From Phyllostachys edulis (taxonomy: Eukaryota > Streptophyta > Magnoliopsida > Poales > Poaceae), in the NCBI GenBank assembly GCA_036346405.1, contig CM070566.1:16673533-16737532 (forward strand): a DNA stretch of 64,000 nt, read 5' to 3'. The translations under genes and the position numbers were made by a program. Under the pieces are notes generated by a model. It had not been told where the DNA came from and did no database searches. It saw only the letters and a list, made by a program, of their open reading frames with translations. This document shows, one piece after another, positions 36,561 through 46,285 of this stretch (the first letter of the stretch is position 1; each line of letters begins with the position of its first letter).

Positions 36561-36815
36561 CTCAGCCTGGCTGAATTCAGCCTGTATGACCCGTACGAGA
36601 CAGGCTAGGTCCATATAGGCAACCAAACACACCCTAACTGAATGCATGCATGACTCGTCTGGATACTTGGCTCCTTCCATGCTGCATTGACGTCTTCTTG
36701 CGGCACCACTCGGCACAACACATATGCATACATCCATCTAACTCCCCGTGCATGCACCAACATACGTACATATCCAACACAAATAACATGAGTCAAGATT
36801 AGTTCCAACAGAAGC

Positions 36816-37466
36816 TGTTCTACCGGCTGGACCGCCGCGTCGTCATCGACGTGCCCTACATGCAGAGCTTCGACCGCCAGTGCATCGCCGTGCACGACGG
36901 ATTCAAGGTGCTCAAACTCTGGTACAAGACAGAGCCATATCAGTTTAGCCGTAAGAAGAACAATTTCACGCGGTACTCCATGTGCGTCTTCCTTCCAGAC
37001 GCGTACGACGGCCTGTGGAGCCTAGTGGACAAGATAACGTCCCGGCCGAGCTTCTTGTACAATGTACGAGCACTTGCCGAAAAGTCCGGTCCAAGTCGGC
37101 GAGTTTCGGGTGCCCAAGTTCAAGCTTTCCTTCTCCAGCAGCGTCACCGCCGTCCTCGAGCAGTTGGGTCTTCGGCTGCCATTCAGCCCGGAAGCCGACC
37201 TGTCCGACATGGTGAACGATGGCTCCGGCTTGCCACTGGTTGTGGAGGACGTCTTCCACAAGGCGGTCATCGAGGTGAACGAGGAAGGAACTGAAGCTGC
37301 AGCCGTCACCATGGCACGTAGAGCTGCTGGACGTGCAAGGATGCCGTGGCAACCACCACTGCCGGTGGATTTCATCGCCGACCATCCGTTTGCGTACTTC
37401 ATAATGGAGGAAGTGTCGGGTGCAATCGTCTTCGTGGGACATGTCGTTGACCGTTCGATAGAATAA
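36816..37466 (+). pseudogene. serpin exon 2, second part (reactive-centre end)
   Basis: It resumes with FYRLDRRVVIDVPYMQSF, then RYSMCVFLPDAYDGLWSLVD. A 7-base insertion (TTGTAC-AATGTAC, near 37,061) shifts the frame. From 37,062 the other frame continues VGEFRVPKFKLSF, VVEDVFHKAVIEVNEEGTEA (shutter and hinge) and the closing HPFAYFIMEE to TAA at 37,464-37,466. Hinge residues are intact. The loop after them is Arg-rich (TMARRAAGRARMPW). Confidence 0.88.
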
Positions 37467-38978
37467 TATATATATTTTTAAAAGTAAAACACACAATTTT
37501 GTAGTTCTCTTTTGAAATGTCCTGAACACATGAATAGTAGTTGTCTAAGGCTATATTTTTCGCGGTAGTATGCTTGCAAGTGATGAACGAGCTAGAGTAT
37601 CTTACTGTTTTTTTCGTTTCCAAATTAAATCATTCTATGCTTTATCTTGCTTGCTTGGTTGTTGTTTTAAGTCATTTACAACGTAAACTTATATACGTAC
37701 AGAACTATGGCTTTATCCTTGAGAGTACATGAGGATGCACATTCCACGCCACACGCACGTACGCGTCACGCTCGCAGAGGCTCTAGGGCCCCCACAAGGT
37801 TCGGATATGTGCTTACTGAATGTGCATGCCTTTGCTTGTGTACTCTGATTAAATACGTCAGACCGTGTCAATTTTAGAGGTCGAATCTTAGTAGGTAAGA
37901 ACCAACTTCCTCGCTCCCATCACTGAGCCACTGGCTCGTCCTTGACAGATATATAGCTAGTCTTGTAACTGAATACAAACTAAACCGGAGGAAAACTCTC
38001 TGGTTAGGTGGGAAAAAAGATGATTCATTTCGGTACTTTATTCGTTGCTAGTCATGTAACTGAATCTTACCTAGTACTAAAGCCGATGGGAATGGTGCTC
38101 TCTTTCCCGTAAATTTCGAAAATGTCGTTGCTGCAGCGCTCCTCCCGGTCGAGCGGTTGTTGGGCCGTGTGGGCCGGTGGCCACCATTGATGGCCTGGTT
38201 GCTGCCCTTCTGGCCAGGCGCCTGCCCAGCCGTAGGATCATGTGACGAACGACCAGATCTGTTTGAGCAGCTGCGCACCAAAACCTAACGCTACATCGAG
38301 GCCCACGCCCCCCCAAATTGCTCGCAGGCCATTGGCCAACGGCCACTACTCTCCCTAATTCACTAAAATCTGAAATTTTATTTTTAATTACTTCTTCTAA
38401 TTTCTTAATTACTTATTTAGTTAAACGAGATATTACATTAACTCCAGTAAACAACAGACTTCTAGAAGGCTCTTTAATGCAATGTAGCTTAAGATTAGTA
38501 GAAAATAAATTAGCTTTAACAGTACCCTGGCTAACCTGTTCATTTAATTTTCGCCGCAGGTACTTAGAAACATGGAGATAAAAACATAGGGCGAATTGCT
38601 GCGTACCATCGGAAAGACCATTCGTGTTTATTATTCTAGGACTCACTTGTCAGCCTTATACAATGGCATTTTCTAATTTATATATCTTTGCGTTAGTATC
38701 AAGTTAATTTTCTCTAATAATATTGACGACATCACATGCAAATACCATTTGATAAAAAAAGGACATGTTCTTACATCAAATCAATCTCAAAGCAACTGAA
38801 ACAACACTGAAAATGCAGAGCCTCCACAAGGCAAAGAAAGCCAATGTTTCAGGAATGTTTGTTTAACGATCTAAAGCATGACATGGTTGCGAAAGCAGTG
38901 TTACCGGTCATATCCAAATCCGACAACTTACTGGGAAGAACTCGCCATACTAATGCAGAAAGAACCAATCTGCCGCAT
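37467..38978. other. intergenic DNA between convergent serpin and NLR remnants
   Basis: No gene recognised. A short plus frame at 38,318-38,581 ends ...TCSFNFRRRYLETWR; it lies in AT-rich DNA unlike its surroundings and I cannot place it. GCTAGTC.TGTAACTGAAT occurs twice (near 37,962 and 38,049). Confidence 0.45.
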
Positions 38979-40627
38979 CTAGACACGAACCTCTGGAACA
39001 TGCTGCGTCTTCTGGTGCATTCCATTCTTGTCCCATTCAGTTCTGAAGTCCTTGGGCAGGCCCAGCAGCCAGAGCTTCTTCAGGGAGCAAAGGGATTCAA
39101 TGCCTTGAGGGACCTTATCCATCTCCGACAGTGACACAATATACAAACCTTCAATGCATGGAAGGGCACCATCCATGATCTTCACCTGGGTGACATCAGG
39201 CATGTGCTTCAAGACAAGCGTCTTTAGGTGAGGAAAGGACCCTGCAGAAAGAACCAAAATCTTTGCACTATGCATGTTGTTAAGTCTCAGATATGTCAGG
39301 TTCGGCAAGTGTGATGCAAGCATTCCCAGTGGGTCTTCCCCAATGTGACACGGACTTAGAGCTAGATACTTTAGATGTGTCCCATGGCCGAGAAAAATAG
39401 GGCACTGCAGTGTCCCCTTGGCCCATTGCCCTCTGACAATCAGCTTGTGCAGTACCGTGGACCTTGGTTTGAGAGTCTCGAAGCAAAGTTCTTCATTCTC
39501 ATCCTTTGCAGACAGAAGCAAGCTGGAAAGAAGCGGCATATTTGACAGGCTAGAAAAAAGATTTGCACAATCAGTATTGCTTATGTTGTCAATCCACACA
39601 CTTCTTAGCTGCATCAGTTTCTTCAGCTGCTCGGCCAAGTCCTTGCTGGCTTCAACAGTCTCAAGAGTCTGCAGTTCTTCCAAATTGGAGAGCTCTTTAG
39701 GTGCTTGTATTCCAATAAAGTACCGGAACTCCGACTGCTTCTCATCAGCATATCTATCGGCTAAAAGGTGCCGCAGCTTCTTGATCTTAACAATCCCTCG
39801 TGGTAGTTTCTCTATTTTGGTTTGTTTGATGTCCAGTGTGTGAAGGTTAGACAACTTCTCAACAGAGTCTGGGAGTGACTTGACCTTGGTGCGCCGTAAG
39901 CCAATGTAACGAAGATTGAACAGAGTCCCTATTGATGCTGGCACTTCAGTGATTTCAGAGTCTTGCAGCTCGACAACAGTAAGGTAGGTGGATTCAGACA
40001 GAATTGAGAATAACATGGCAGGGGAAGATGAAATTGCTCCAAGTGACACTAGAGTTCGAAGACGTGGAAGTTTAACTTTCAATGTAGTACTGTCTTTCCA
40101 TCCACATGATGACAGACGACGAACATCCCTATCCATCTGTATCATTGTGCCATAATTATTTGCAGAGCCAAACTTCTCCTCTTTAGCAACAGAAAGAGCT
40201 AGGTCTCGCACAATATCATGCATCGTACAGGTGCTCACTCTGCCTAGTTCATCATTCTCCGTGACTTTAAGCATATTGCGTTGGATCAGTTCCAAGAGAT
40301 TTCCCTCAGCCACCTCCTCTGGTGTGTTATTTTCTTTGCTCAGCACAAAGCCTTCTGCAACCCATGCCTCACAAGGGTCTCGCGTAAAATCGGGTAGTCT
40401 TCAGGAAACAGGCTGCAGTACAAGAAGCAGTTTCTGAGGTCTCCTGACAGGTCATGGTAGCTCAGATTTAAAATTGCTGGGACATGGTCGTCGTTCGACA
40501 GCTCACATCGAAGCTGACTGTATGTTTGATTCCAAACATAGTGTGTCCTTGGCCTCGAAGACAGGAGGCTGCCTATCGATACAATTGCTAGTGGGAGGCC
40601 CTGACACCGATCTACTGTAGAAGTAGC
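38979..40627 (-). pseudogene. NLR: second half of NB-ARC and LRR domain
   Basis: From 40,627 the frame reads TSTVDRCQGLPLAIVSIG and runs to a TGA caused by the 1-bp loss. From 40,346 it gives NNTPEEVAEGNLLELIQRNM, then MHD and leucine-rich repeats (FNLRYIGLRRTKVKSLP; LSNLHTLDIKQTKIEKLPRG). It is 455 codons to the stop. Confidence 0.9.
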
Positions 40628-40736
40628 TGTTATGAATAACGCATGTATTCAATATAAGGCCAATGTGTCAATATATATACAAGTACATGGTCGCATATAT
40701 GTAAGGAACCCCTTATACAACGATATACATCTAACA
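40628..40736 (-). repeat. 3' LTR of the Copia element
   Basis: 109 bp, aligned end to end with the right LTR. The main differences are point changes and an AT-rich indel near CAACG..ATATAC. Confidence 0.9.
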
Positions 40737-40749
40737 CCTCCCCTCAAAC

Positions 40750-42841
40750 TTACGGTGAATCAACAACATTAAGTTTGGAGAGATAGAAACTGTGCTGAGC
40801 TCTGGTCTGCGCCTTTGTAAAGAAGTTTGCCACCTGAAGTTCTAAAGGCACATACTGAAGAGCAACAATCTGGTCATGTACCTGTGTCCGCATATAGGAA
40901 GCATCAACACCAATATGCTTTGTAAGCTCATGCTTCACCGGATTTGTAGCAATGCTAATAGCCCATGTACTGTTAGACAAAAGAGGAATGGGTGTTAAAA
41001 CTGAAATACCAAAATCCTCAAGTAACCACCGTAGGCAAGTAACCTCCGTAGTCAACAAAGCCATAGCTCGCAACTCAGCCTCAGCACTCGAACGAGAAAC
41101 TGTTGTCTGCTTCTTAGTCTTCCAAGCAATGAGAGAACCACCAAGAAAAACACAATAAGCAGAGAGAGACCGGCGATCAGAGCGATCACTAGCCCAGGTG
41201 GCATCAGAATATGCCTGGAGCTGTAAAGAGCTGGAGCGAGGGAAAAATAGACGACGAGTAATGGTTCCGTGAAGATATCGCAGAACATGAAGAAGATGAC
41301 TATAGTGGAGCTGAGTAGGAGAAGAAGATATGCACAGGGTACGAAATATCTGGACGAGTGACACCCAGATAAACAAGACTCCCAATAAGGTGACGATAGC
41401 GAGTAGAATCAGCAAGAGGCTCACCATCAGTGGGCCGAAGATGAACATTAAGTTCCATAGGAGTCTCAGCGGTGTGCTGATCAGTAAGAGAAGCACGGTC
41501 AAGAAGATCCTGAATATACTTTTCTTGGGACAGATAGAAGCTCTCAGGTGTAGAAGTAACCTCAACCCCAAGAAAGTAGTGAAGAGGAGCCAGATCTGAC
41601 ATGAGAAACTGCTCATTAAGACGCTCCTTCACAAAGGTGATGTACTGAGAATCATCTCCAGTAATGATCATATCATCAACATATAAAAGAAGAAGCGTCC
41701 GACCACGAGACGAAGTGTGAATAAAGAGAGCAGGATCATGAGCATTGGCAGAGAAACCGGCTGCAGTGACAACAGAAGAGAAACGATCAAACCAGGCATG
41801 AGGAGCTTGCTTGAGACCGTAGAGAGATCGGCGAAGGCGACAAACCATACCCTTACGAACAGATTACCCCGGTGGTGGCTGCATATAAACCTCTTCACAC
41901 AGCTCACCATTGAGAAAGGCATTCTTGATATCAAGCTGAGAGATGGACCAAGCCCGAACAGACGCCACAGCAAGAAGAGTGCGAACAGTGGTCATGTGAG
42001 CCACAGGAGCAAATGTTTCATCATAATCACGACCATGCTCCTGCTGAAAACCACGTGCCACAAGACGAGCCTTGTAGCGCTCAAGAGAACCATCAGAGCG
42101 GGTCTTAATCTTGTAGACCAACTTGCACGTGATAGGAGTAACACGCGTGGGAAGAGGAACAAGATCCCACATGCAAGTACGCTCAAGGGCAGCAATCTCC
42201 TCTGCCATCGCATGCTGCCACTCCTGATGAACAGCAGCATCACGATAAGAAGTCGATTCGGCAAGAGCCACTAAACAAAAGCGCGCAGGGGGCCGAATAG
42301 ACTGGCGATCACGAAGGGCATATCGAGGGGAGGCCGAAGAAGATGAACTATCAGAAGAAGATGGCGCATCAGACGAATCCTCAACTCGCGGACGACGAGT
42401 GTAGCAGAGAGGATAAGAAGGACGAGGCCCGGGAGGAGCCGCTGGAGAGGGTGGCGGTGGCAAAGGGGACAGTGAAGGAGGAACCGAAGAGGCCAAAGGC
42501 TTTGGTGGAGGTGTGGTGACTATGAGGATGGCAGGAAAAGTTAGGAAAGAAAGCGGCTCGACAAGAGATGCTGGAGTGGTGGAATGATAAGGACGAGGGT
42601 AGAAAGGACGAGATTCATCAAAAGTGACGTCCTGAGAAACCCACATCCGTCGGCCAACAGGATCCCAACAACGATATCCCTTATGCTCAGCGCTATAGCC
42701 CAGAAAAACGCACTCCACAGACTGAGCGGTCAGCTTGGTGCGCTCACTAGGGGCAAGAAGAACATAGCACACACATCCAAAGAGGCGAAGACTAGAATAG
42801 TTAGGAGTCTTGCCACAAAAACGCTCAATCGATCCCACCAA
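40750..42841 (-). pseudogene. Copia pol: integrase end, reverse transcriptase, RNase H
   Basis: From 42,841 comes the integrase C-terminal part (LRLFGCVCYVLLAPSERTKL; FLGYSAEHKGYRCWDP), then a Pro/Ser-rich linker. The RT follows: VYKIKTRSDGSLERYKARLV, LDIKNAFLNGELCEEVYM, a stop near 41,866, then LLLLYVDDMIITG in the 41,848-41,300 piece. RNase H is at 41,300-40,750, with SDATWASDRSDRRS, SSAEAEL and TKHIGVD. At least three frame breaks make it inactive. The YVDD catalytic box is intact. Confidence 0.88.
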
Positions 42842-44303
42842 GAGCGTAAGAAGGTGAATATTAATCGAAAAGTGGCGGAGAAACGACCAAATTTTAAGTA
42901 TGGTGGGACAGCAAAAGCAAGCATAAGAACACGGGCTGTCTCACGAAGATGACAATGCTTCCGTTCAGCCACACCGTTCTGGACATGAGCACCAGGGCAA
43001 GAAAATTGAGAGAGAGTGCCCTGCTCAGCAAGAAAACCACGAAGGACTCCTGACAAGTATTCCCCAGCAGAGTACCATCGTCCTGCGATAGAAAGGGGGT
43101 ACCATTTGCTGTCTGAATAGTGATAGTAGCAGCTAAAGGACGAATAAAAGTGAGACTGGTGGAATCAGATGTCATATGAAAGGAAGCACCAGAGTCAAGA
43201 ATCCAAGGTGAGATATGTGAAGAAGAAGTAGAAGATGGTTTCTCACTAGAAGACGCAGCCATGCGACGCAGCAGTGTGAGAAACTCCTGAGAATCAGTAG
43301 CACCAGAGCTCCTCTGAGAGGAGGAACCACCAGTGCCCTTTGGAGGATAGCCTCCACGACGTAAATCCTTCTTTTTCTTGTAGCAGAACTGTGCCTGATG
43401 TCCATCCTTGTTGCAATAGGTGCAGCGTACCCTACCAACAGCAGCTGTCACTGGTGAAGGCACCACTAATGAAGGAGGAGCTGGAGACGTAGCGGGTGTA
43501 GAAACTAGAGGAGCTGCTAGAATAGAAGGAAACGACGGTGACAGTAGCAGACCCGCAACACGAAAATGAATCTCCTCAGCACGAACAGCGGCAAGGGCCT
43601 CCAACAAGGTCACACGAGGGTGGCGTGCCAGCAACTGAGCACGAGTCTCCTCATACTCAGCCCGGAGACGGGTCAAGAAGTCATAGATACCTCGAAGCTC
43701 CAGATGAGTCTGCTGATGCTGACAGAACTGACATGTGTGATAAACATCCGGTCCCAAAGAGTCAATATGACGCCATACCGTAGACAATTGGGCATAGAAC
43801 TCATCCACAGTTGCATCTCCCTGCTGCAACGACTGCTCCTGACGCACAACAGAAAGATACAACGAATCACCAGACGGCTCGTAGCAGTTGCGTAGATGTG
43901 TCCACATCAACTGTGCTGAAGCCAAATCAACCACATCCCTAGTGAATTGCACTTCCATACTAGCAACCAGAATAGCATAGACACAAGCATCCTCATCAAT
44001 CCAAGTCTTGTAGGCAGCATACTGAGTCTGAAAAGTCTCCATAGCATCCTCAAAAGACTCAGATGCCTTTGTACGAGCATCTTCAGAAGCCTCCTTTGGG
44101 AGTACAGGCTCAACAGGCGGAACAGGGCGAGGCGGACAAGGCAACTCGCCAGTAAGAAAGTCCCAAAGGCGCTGACCATGCATGTGGAGGCGCATATGCT
44201 GAAACCAGTCCCGATAATTGAGACCATCGAAGATCACTAGGCAGCGAGGAACGGAAACAGTGCCTATTGGTAGGTGGCGCTGGACGGCGCGACGACAAGG
44301 CAA
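42730..44303 (-). pseudogene. Copia gag, protease and truncated integrase
   Basis: Gag begins near 44,303 (LVIFDGLNYRDWFQHMRLHM). It has a capsid-like helical region and a CCHC zinc knuckle CTYCNKDGHQAQFC. The protease follows with WILDSGASFHMTSDS. Around 43,050 the sequence jumps straight to PGAHVQNGVAERKHCHLRET of the integrase core. The GAG-pre-integrase zinc domain and the first two catalytic Asp regions are missing, presumably through a deletion of several hundred bases. Confidence 0.85.
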
Positions 44304-45039
44304 CGAAGTCTAACAGGCGGCACTAGATGGCGCGGCGGTTAGGACGACTTTTTTTTATCGGGCCGACTGGCTCACGTTTAAAGCCGTCGGCCTGCTGGCT
44401 CTCAACGAAAGCACAGAATAAGGCCCGATGGATGCACACAAGGAGAACTAGGGGGTTTCTAGTGGCGGCGGGCAATAAGGGCATAAGATGGCGGTAGCGG
44501 TGACTCGGCGGCGGCAACAAGGGGAGGCCGTCTCCGACCTGTAAGCAAAAGGCGACGGCGTGCGCGCTCTGCCGCCGAACCCGAGCCCGTCCTGGCGGCG
44601 ACGGCGACACATCCAACGGCGCCCCGAGCGGCTCCTGTGTAAAGAGGCGAGGCGAGGCGGAGGCAGAGGCTCGCGCGCCGAAGCGGCGGCGAGGACGAGG
44701 CCGGCCGAGGCGGCGGCTCGGCGCTCAAGCACGGGCCAGGCGGCTGCTCCGAGCACGCAATTGGGCTCCAAGGATCCGGCGGAGGCGGCCGGGTGCGGGG
44801 CGGCGCCAGAAGAGAAGGACCCTGCGACGGAAGACCCAGCGGCCGGTGGAAGACCTCGCGGCCAAGGTTGGCGGCGCCTGGAAGCTGAAGCAGGCTGGGT
44901 GGAAGACAGCGACTGCGCGGGTGGCCACGAGCAAGCACGGTGGAGGAAGAGCCAGGTGGCGGCCACGGGCAAAGTGGCCACGGGAAAAGCCAGACGACGA
45001 CCACGGACAAAACAAAACCCTAGGTTTGCTCTGACACCA
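44304..45039 (-). other. GC-rich 5' leader of the Copia element
   Basis: It lies between the primer site and gag. Ala/Arg/Ser-rich frames on both strands reflect base composition and have no recognisable domain. Confidence 0.6.
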
Positions 45040-45159
45040 TGTTATGAATAGCGCATGTATTTAATATGAGACCAATGGACCTATATATATAAGTACAGGG
45101 TAGCATATATGCAAAAAAAAACCCCTTATACAACGGGGATAATATATATACATCTAACA
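45040..45159 (-). repeat. 5' LTR of the Copia element
   Basis: 120 bp. A TATATATA run (plus strand near 45,081-45,090) may include the TATA box. It is followed on the minus strand by the tRNA-Met primer site. Confidence 0.9.
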
Positions 45160-45906
45160 GTAGCAACCTTCATGAGCTCAATGGGGCACTCGTGGCTCTT
45201 CCTGCTATAAAATGCCCTTCTGCAGAAGAGATCAAATGCTTGAGTGTCACCCAAAGGCTGGAGATCGAGGCGACGTGTTGAGGGAGCAAGAGCAGCCACG
45301 TGATTCTTCCGTGTTGTGATGATGACTCGACTTGCCTGGAAATTCTGAAATGCATCACACATTTGAAAGTAAACTTCTTGGTTCCAGACATCATCCAGTA
45401 CGATCAAACATTTCCTATCTTTGAGCCTTCGCTTTATTTCTTCTTTCAAGTCATACATGTCCATCCTGTCAATGTTAGATGACGGTGATTGTTCCATGTA
45501 ACCCACCTTCCTGAGTAACTTCCTCAACAGAGCATCTACAGTGTAGGTCTGAGACACAACCATCCATGCAGGAGCAGCGAAATTGATCTTTTCACGTTCA
45601 TAAACATTTGTGACCAGGGTGGTTTTTCCCAATCCGCCCATACCCGACACCGTTATCAGCGTACTGTCAAGCTCATCAGAGTGCAGCCATTCGGTCAGCA
45701 TTTTCCTGTTGTCTTCAATCCCCACTAGATCTTCATCGTTCACAAGTTCTGGGAAGCTATCTTGGGACCGCTGCCTTTCCATCTCAGTGAGCGGGTCATG
45801 AACAAGCTGGGATGCCTCCAGCCACTGCTCCTTAAGTTCTATAACTTGCTTGATCTCCTTCTCTATCTTGACTACCTCATCAGCAATTTGACTAAAAACC
45901 AAGACA
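45160..45906 (-). pseudogene. NLR: linker and first half of NB-ARC
   Basis: It begins right after the LINE poly(A) with VLVFSQIADEVVKIEKEI and continues through the P-loop and kinase-2. It ends at SHECPIELMKVA, where the Copia element sits. There is no stop in this part. An upstream coiled-coil exon would have to lie beyond the window. Confidence 0.9.
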
Positions 45907-46285
45907 TTTTTTTTAGATAATGGAAGAGAATACCTCTCCTGACCTCTGCATCAAGGATGCACATAGCCTATTTTATTAAAGAGTTTAAAGCACCAAAGTA
46001 ACTAAAACTGTTAAAAGGTAGCTTGAAGCCTTATAAGCAAACGACGATTGAAATTTAAACTCAATCATTACATATCCTATGACTAAACCGCCACCCATGA
46101 ATGCTTAAAATTTGCTTCGCCACTACCTCCAGCCTGTCGCTTCTGACTAACATAGACTCCTTCTGAGCCGGTTTCTGCAAATGTGCCCAAGCCCTCAGCC
46201 AGTGCCCACTCAAGAAGATAACCTGTAAGGGATTAGTGGCAATCTTTTAGTCAAAAACAACTTCATTCCGACATAGCCAAATAGA

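Larger units (their letters stand above)
31412..36634 (+). mobile_element. PIF/Harbinger element carrying a captured RPS3 fragment
   Basis: Termini GGGTGTGTTTGGTT (31,412-31,425) and AACCAAACACACCC (36,621-36,634) are perfect inverted repeats. TAA is duplicated on both sides (31,409-31,411 and 36,635-36,637). This is the PIF/Harbinger signature. Inside are remnants of both Harbinger genes, joined by a deletion that removed the catalytic DDE domain, then repeats, then a fragment of ribosomal protein S3 with its intron. At 5223 bp it is non-autonomous and needs transposase in trans. Confidence 0.88.
31019..36810 (-). mobile_element. 566-bp solo LTR split by a Harbinger element
   Basis: Read on the minus strand, it starts TGTTGGAACTAATCTTGAC at 36,810 and ends GGTGGGCTGACA at 31,019. 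GAAGC is duplicated at 31,014-31,018 and 36,811-36,815. The LTR sequence is 31,019-31,411 plus 36,638-36,810; the rest is the PIF/Harbinger element. The left part contains an (AC)n run at about 31,053-31,077. No PBS, PPT or coding region is present. Its TGTTGGAAC start suggests Copia. Confidence 0.82.
27063..37466 (+). pseudogene. plant serpin gene, broken by nested insertions
   Basis: Serpins are suicide inhibitors of serine or cysteine proteases; plant ones act mainly in the cytosol. The ATG at 27063 follows GCGGCG and begins MEFDVGPRQSGSGLAALPAR. Exon 1 (27063-27469) ends DFKNK at a GTTAGT donor. Exon 2 starts at 30841 (AEETRE) and continues through NAIYFKGKWNSPFQ, then FLPDAYDGLWSLVDK, then a reactive-centre hinge EVNEEGTEAAAVT and the closing HPFAYFI...GHVVD. 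One conserved intron and this domain order match plant serpins. Lesions are a 1-bp loss near 27,232, a further shift near 27,345, TAG at 30,859-30,861, a 7-bp insertion near 37,061, and two large insertions. An active copy elsewhere is likely. Confidence 0.92.
40628..45159 (-). mobile_element. Copia retrotransposon with 109/120-bp LTRs
   Basis: GTAGC is duplicated at 40,623-40,627 and 45,160-45,164. The short LTRs (40,628-40,736 and 45,040-45,159) begin TGTTAGATGTATAT and end CATAACA on the minus strand. A primer site (TGGTGTCAGAGC, 45,028-45,039) follows the 5' LTR. A purine tract (GAGGGGAGG, at about 40,737-40,745) precedes the 3' LTR. Gag, protease, a partial integrase, reverse transcriptase and RNase H are present in frame-shifted pieces. 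Very short LTRs recall the Ale/Retrofit side of Copia (inference). Confidence 0.93.
38979..45906 (-). pseudogene. NB-ARC-LRR (RPM1-like CNL) resistance gene, broken
   Basis: NLRs are intracellular receptors that sense pathogen effectors. The right part (45,906-45,160) holds the linker and the first half of NB-ARC: P-loop GMGGLGKTTL, kinase-2 LIVLDDVW, RNBS-B SRVIITTR. After the Copia element, 40,627-38,979 continues in frame with CQGLPLAI (GLPL), then CSLFPEDYP (RNBS-D), the MHD motif (CTMHDIVRDLAL) and about ten LRRs, ending HVPEVRV at a stop. A 1-bp loss near 40,372, between RNBS-D and VLSKEN, breaks the frame. The coiled-coil N-terminus is absent because a LINE interrupts the gene at 45,907. 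It lies convergent with the serpin. Confidence 0.92.

Noticed and set aside
31412..36634. Autonomous Harbinger transposon
   Set aside because: No DDE nuclease domain is present; the two genes are fused fragments with stops and frameshifts.
27063..37466. Functional serpin with unusually long introns
   Set aside because: The exon-1 frame is lost twice, exon 2 has an in-frame TAG and a 7-bp shift, and the second large insertion splits a codon block with no splice sites at its edges.
41330..42952. Plus-strand frames over the Copia pol region
   Set aside because: They are shadows of recognisable minus-strand pol motifs.
44448..45051. Arg/Ala-rich frames on both strands upstream of Copia gag
   Set aside because: They sit between the primer site and gag, and GC composition explains them.
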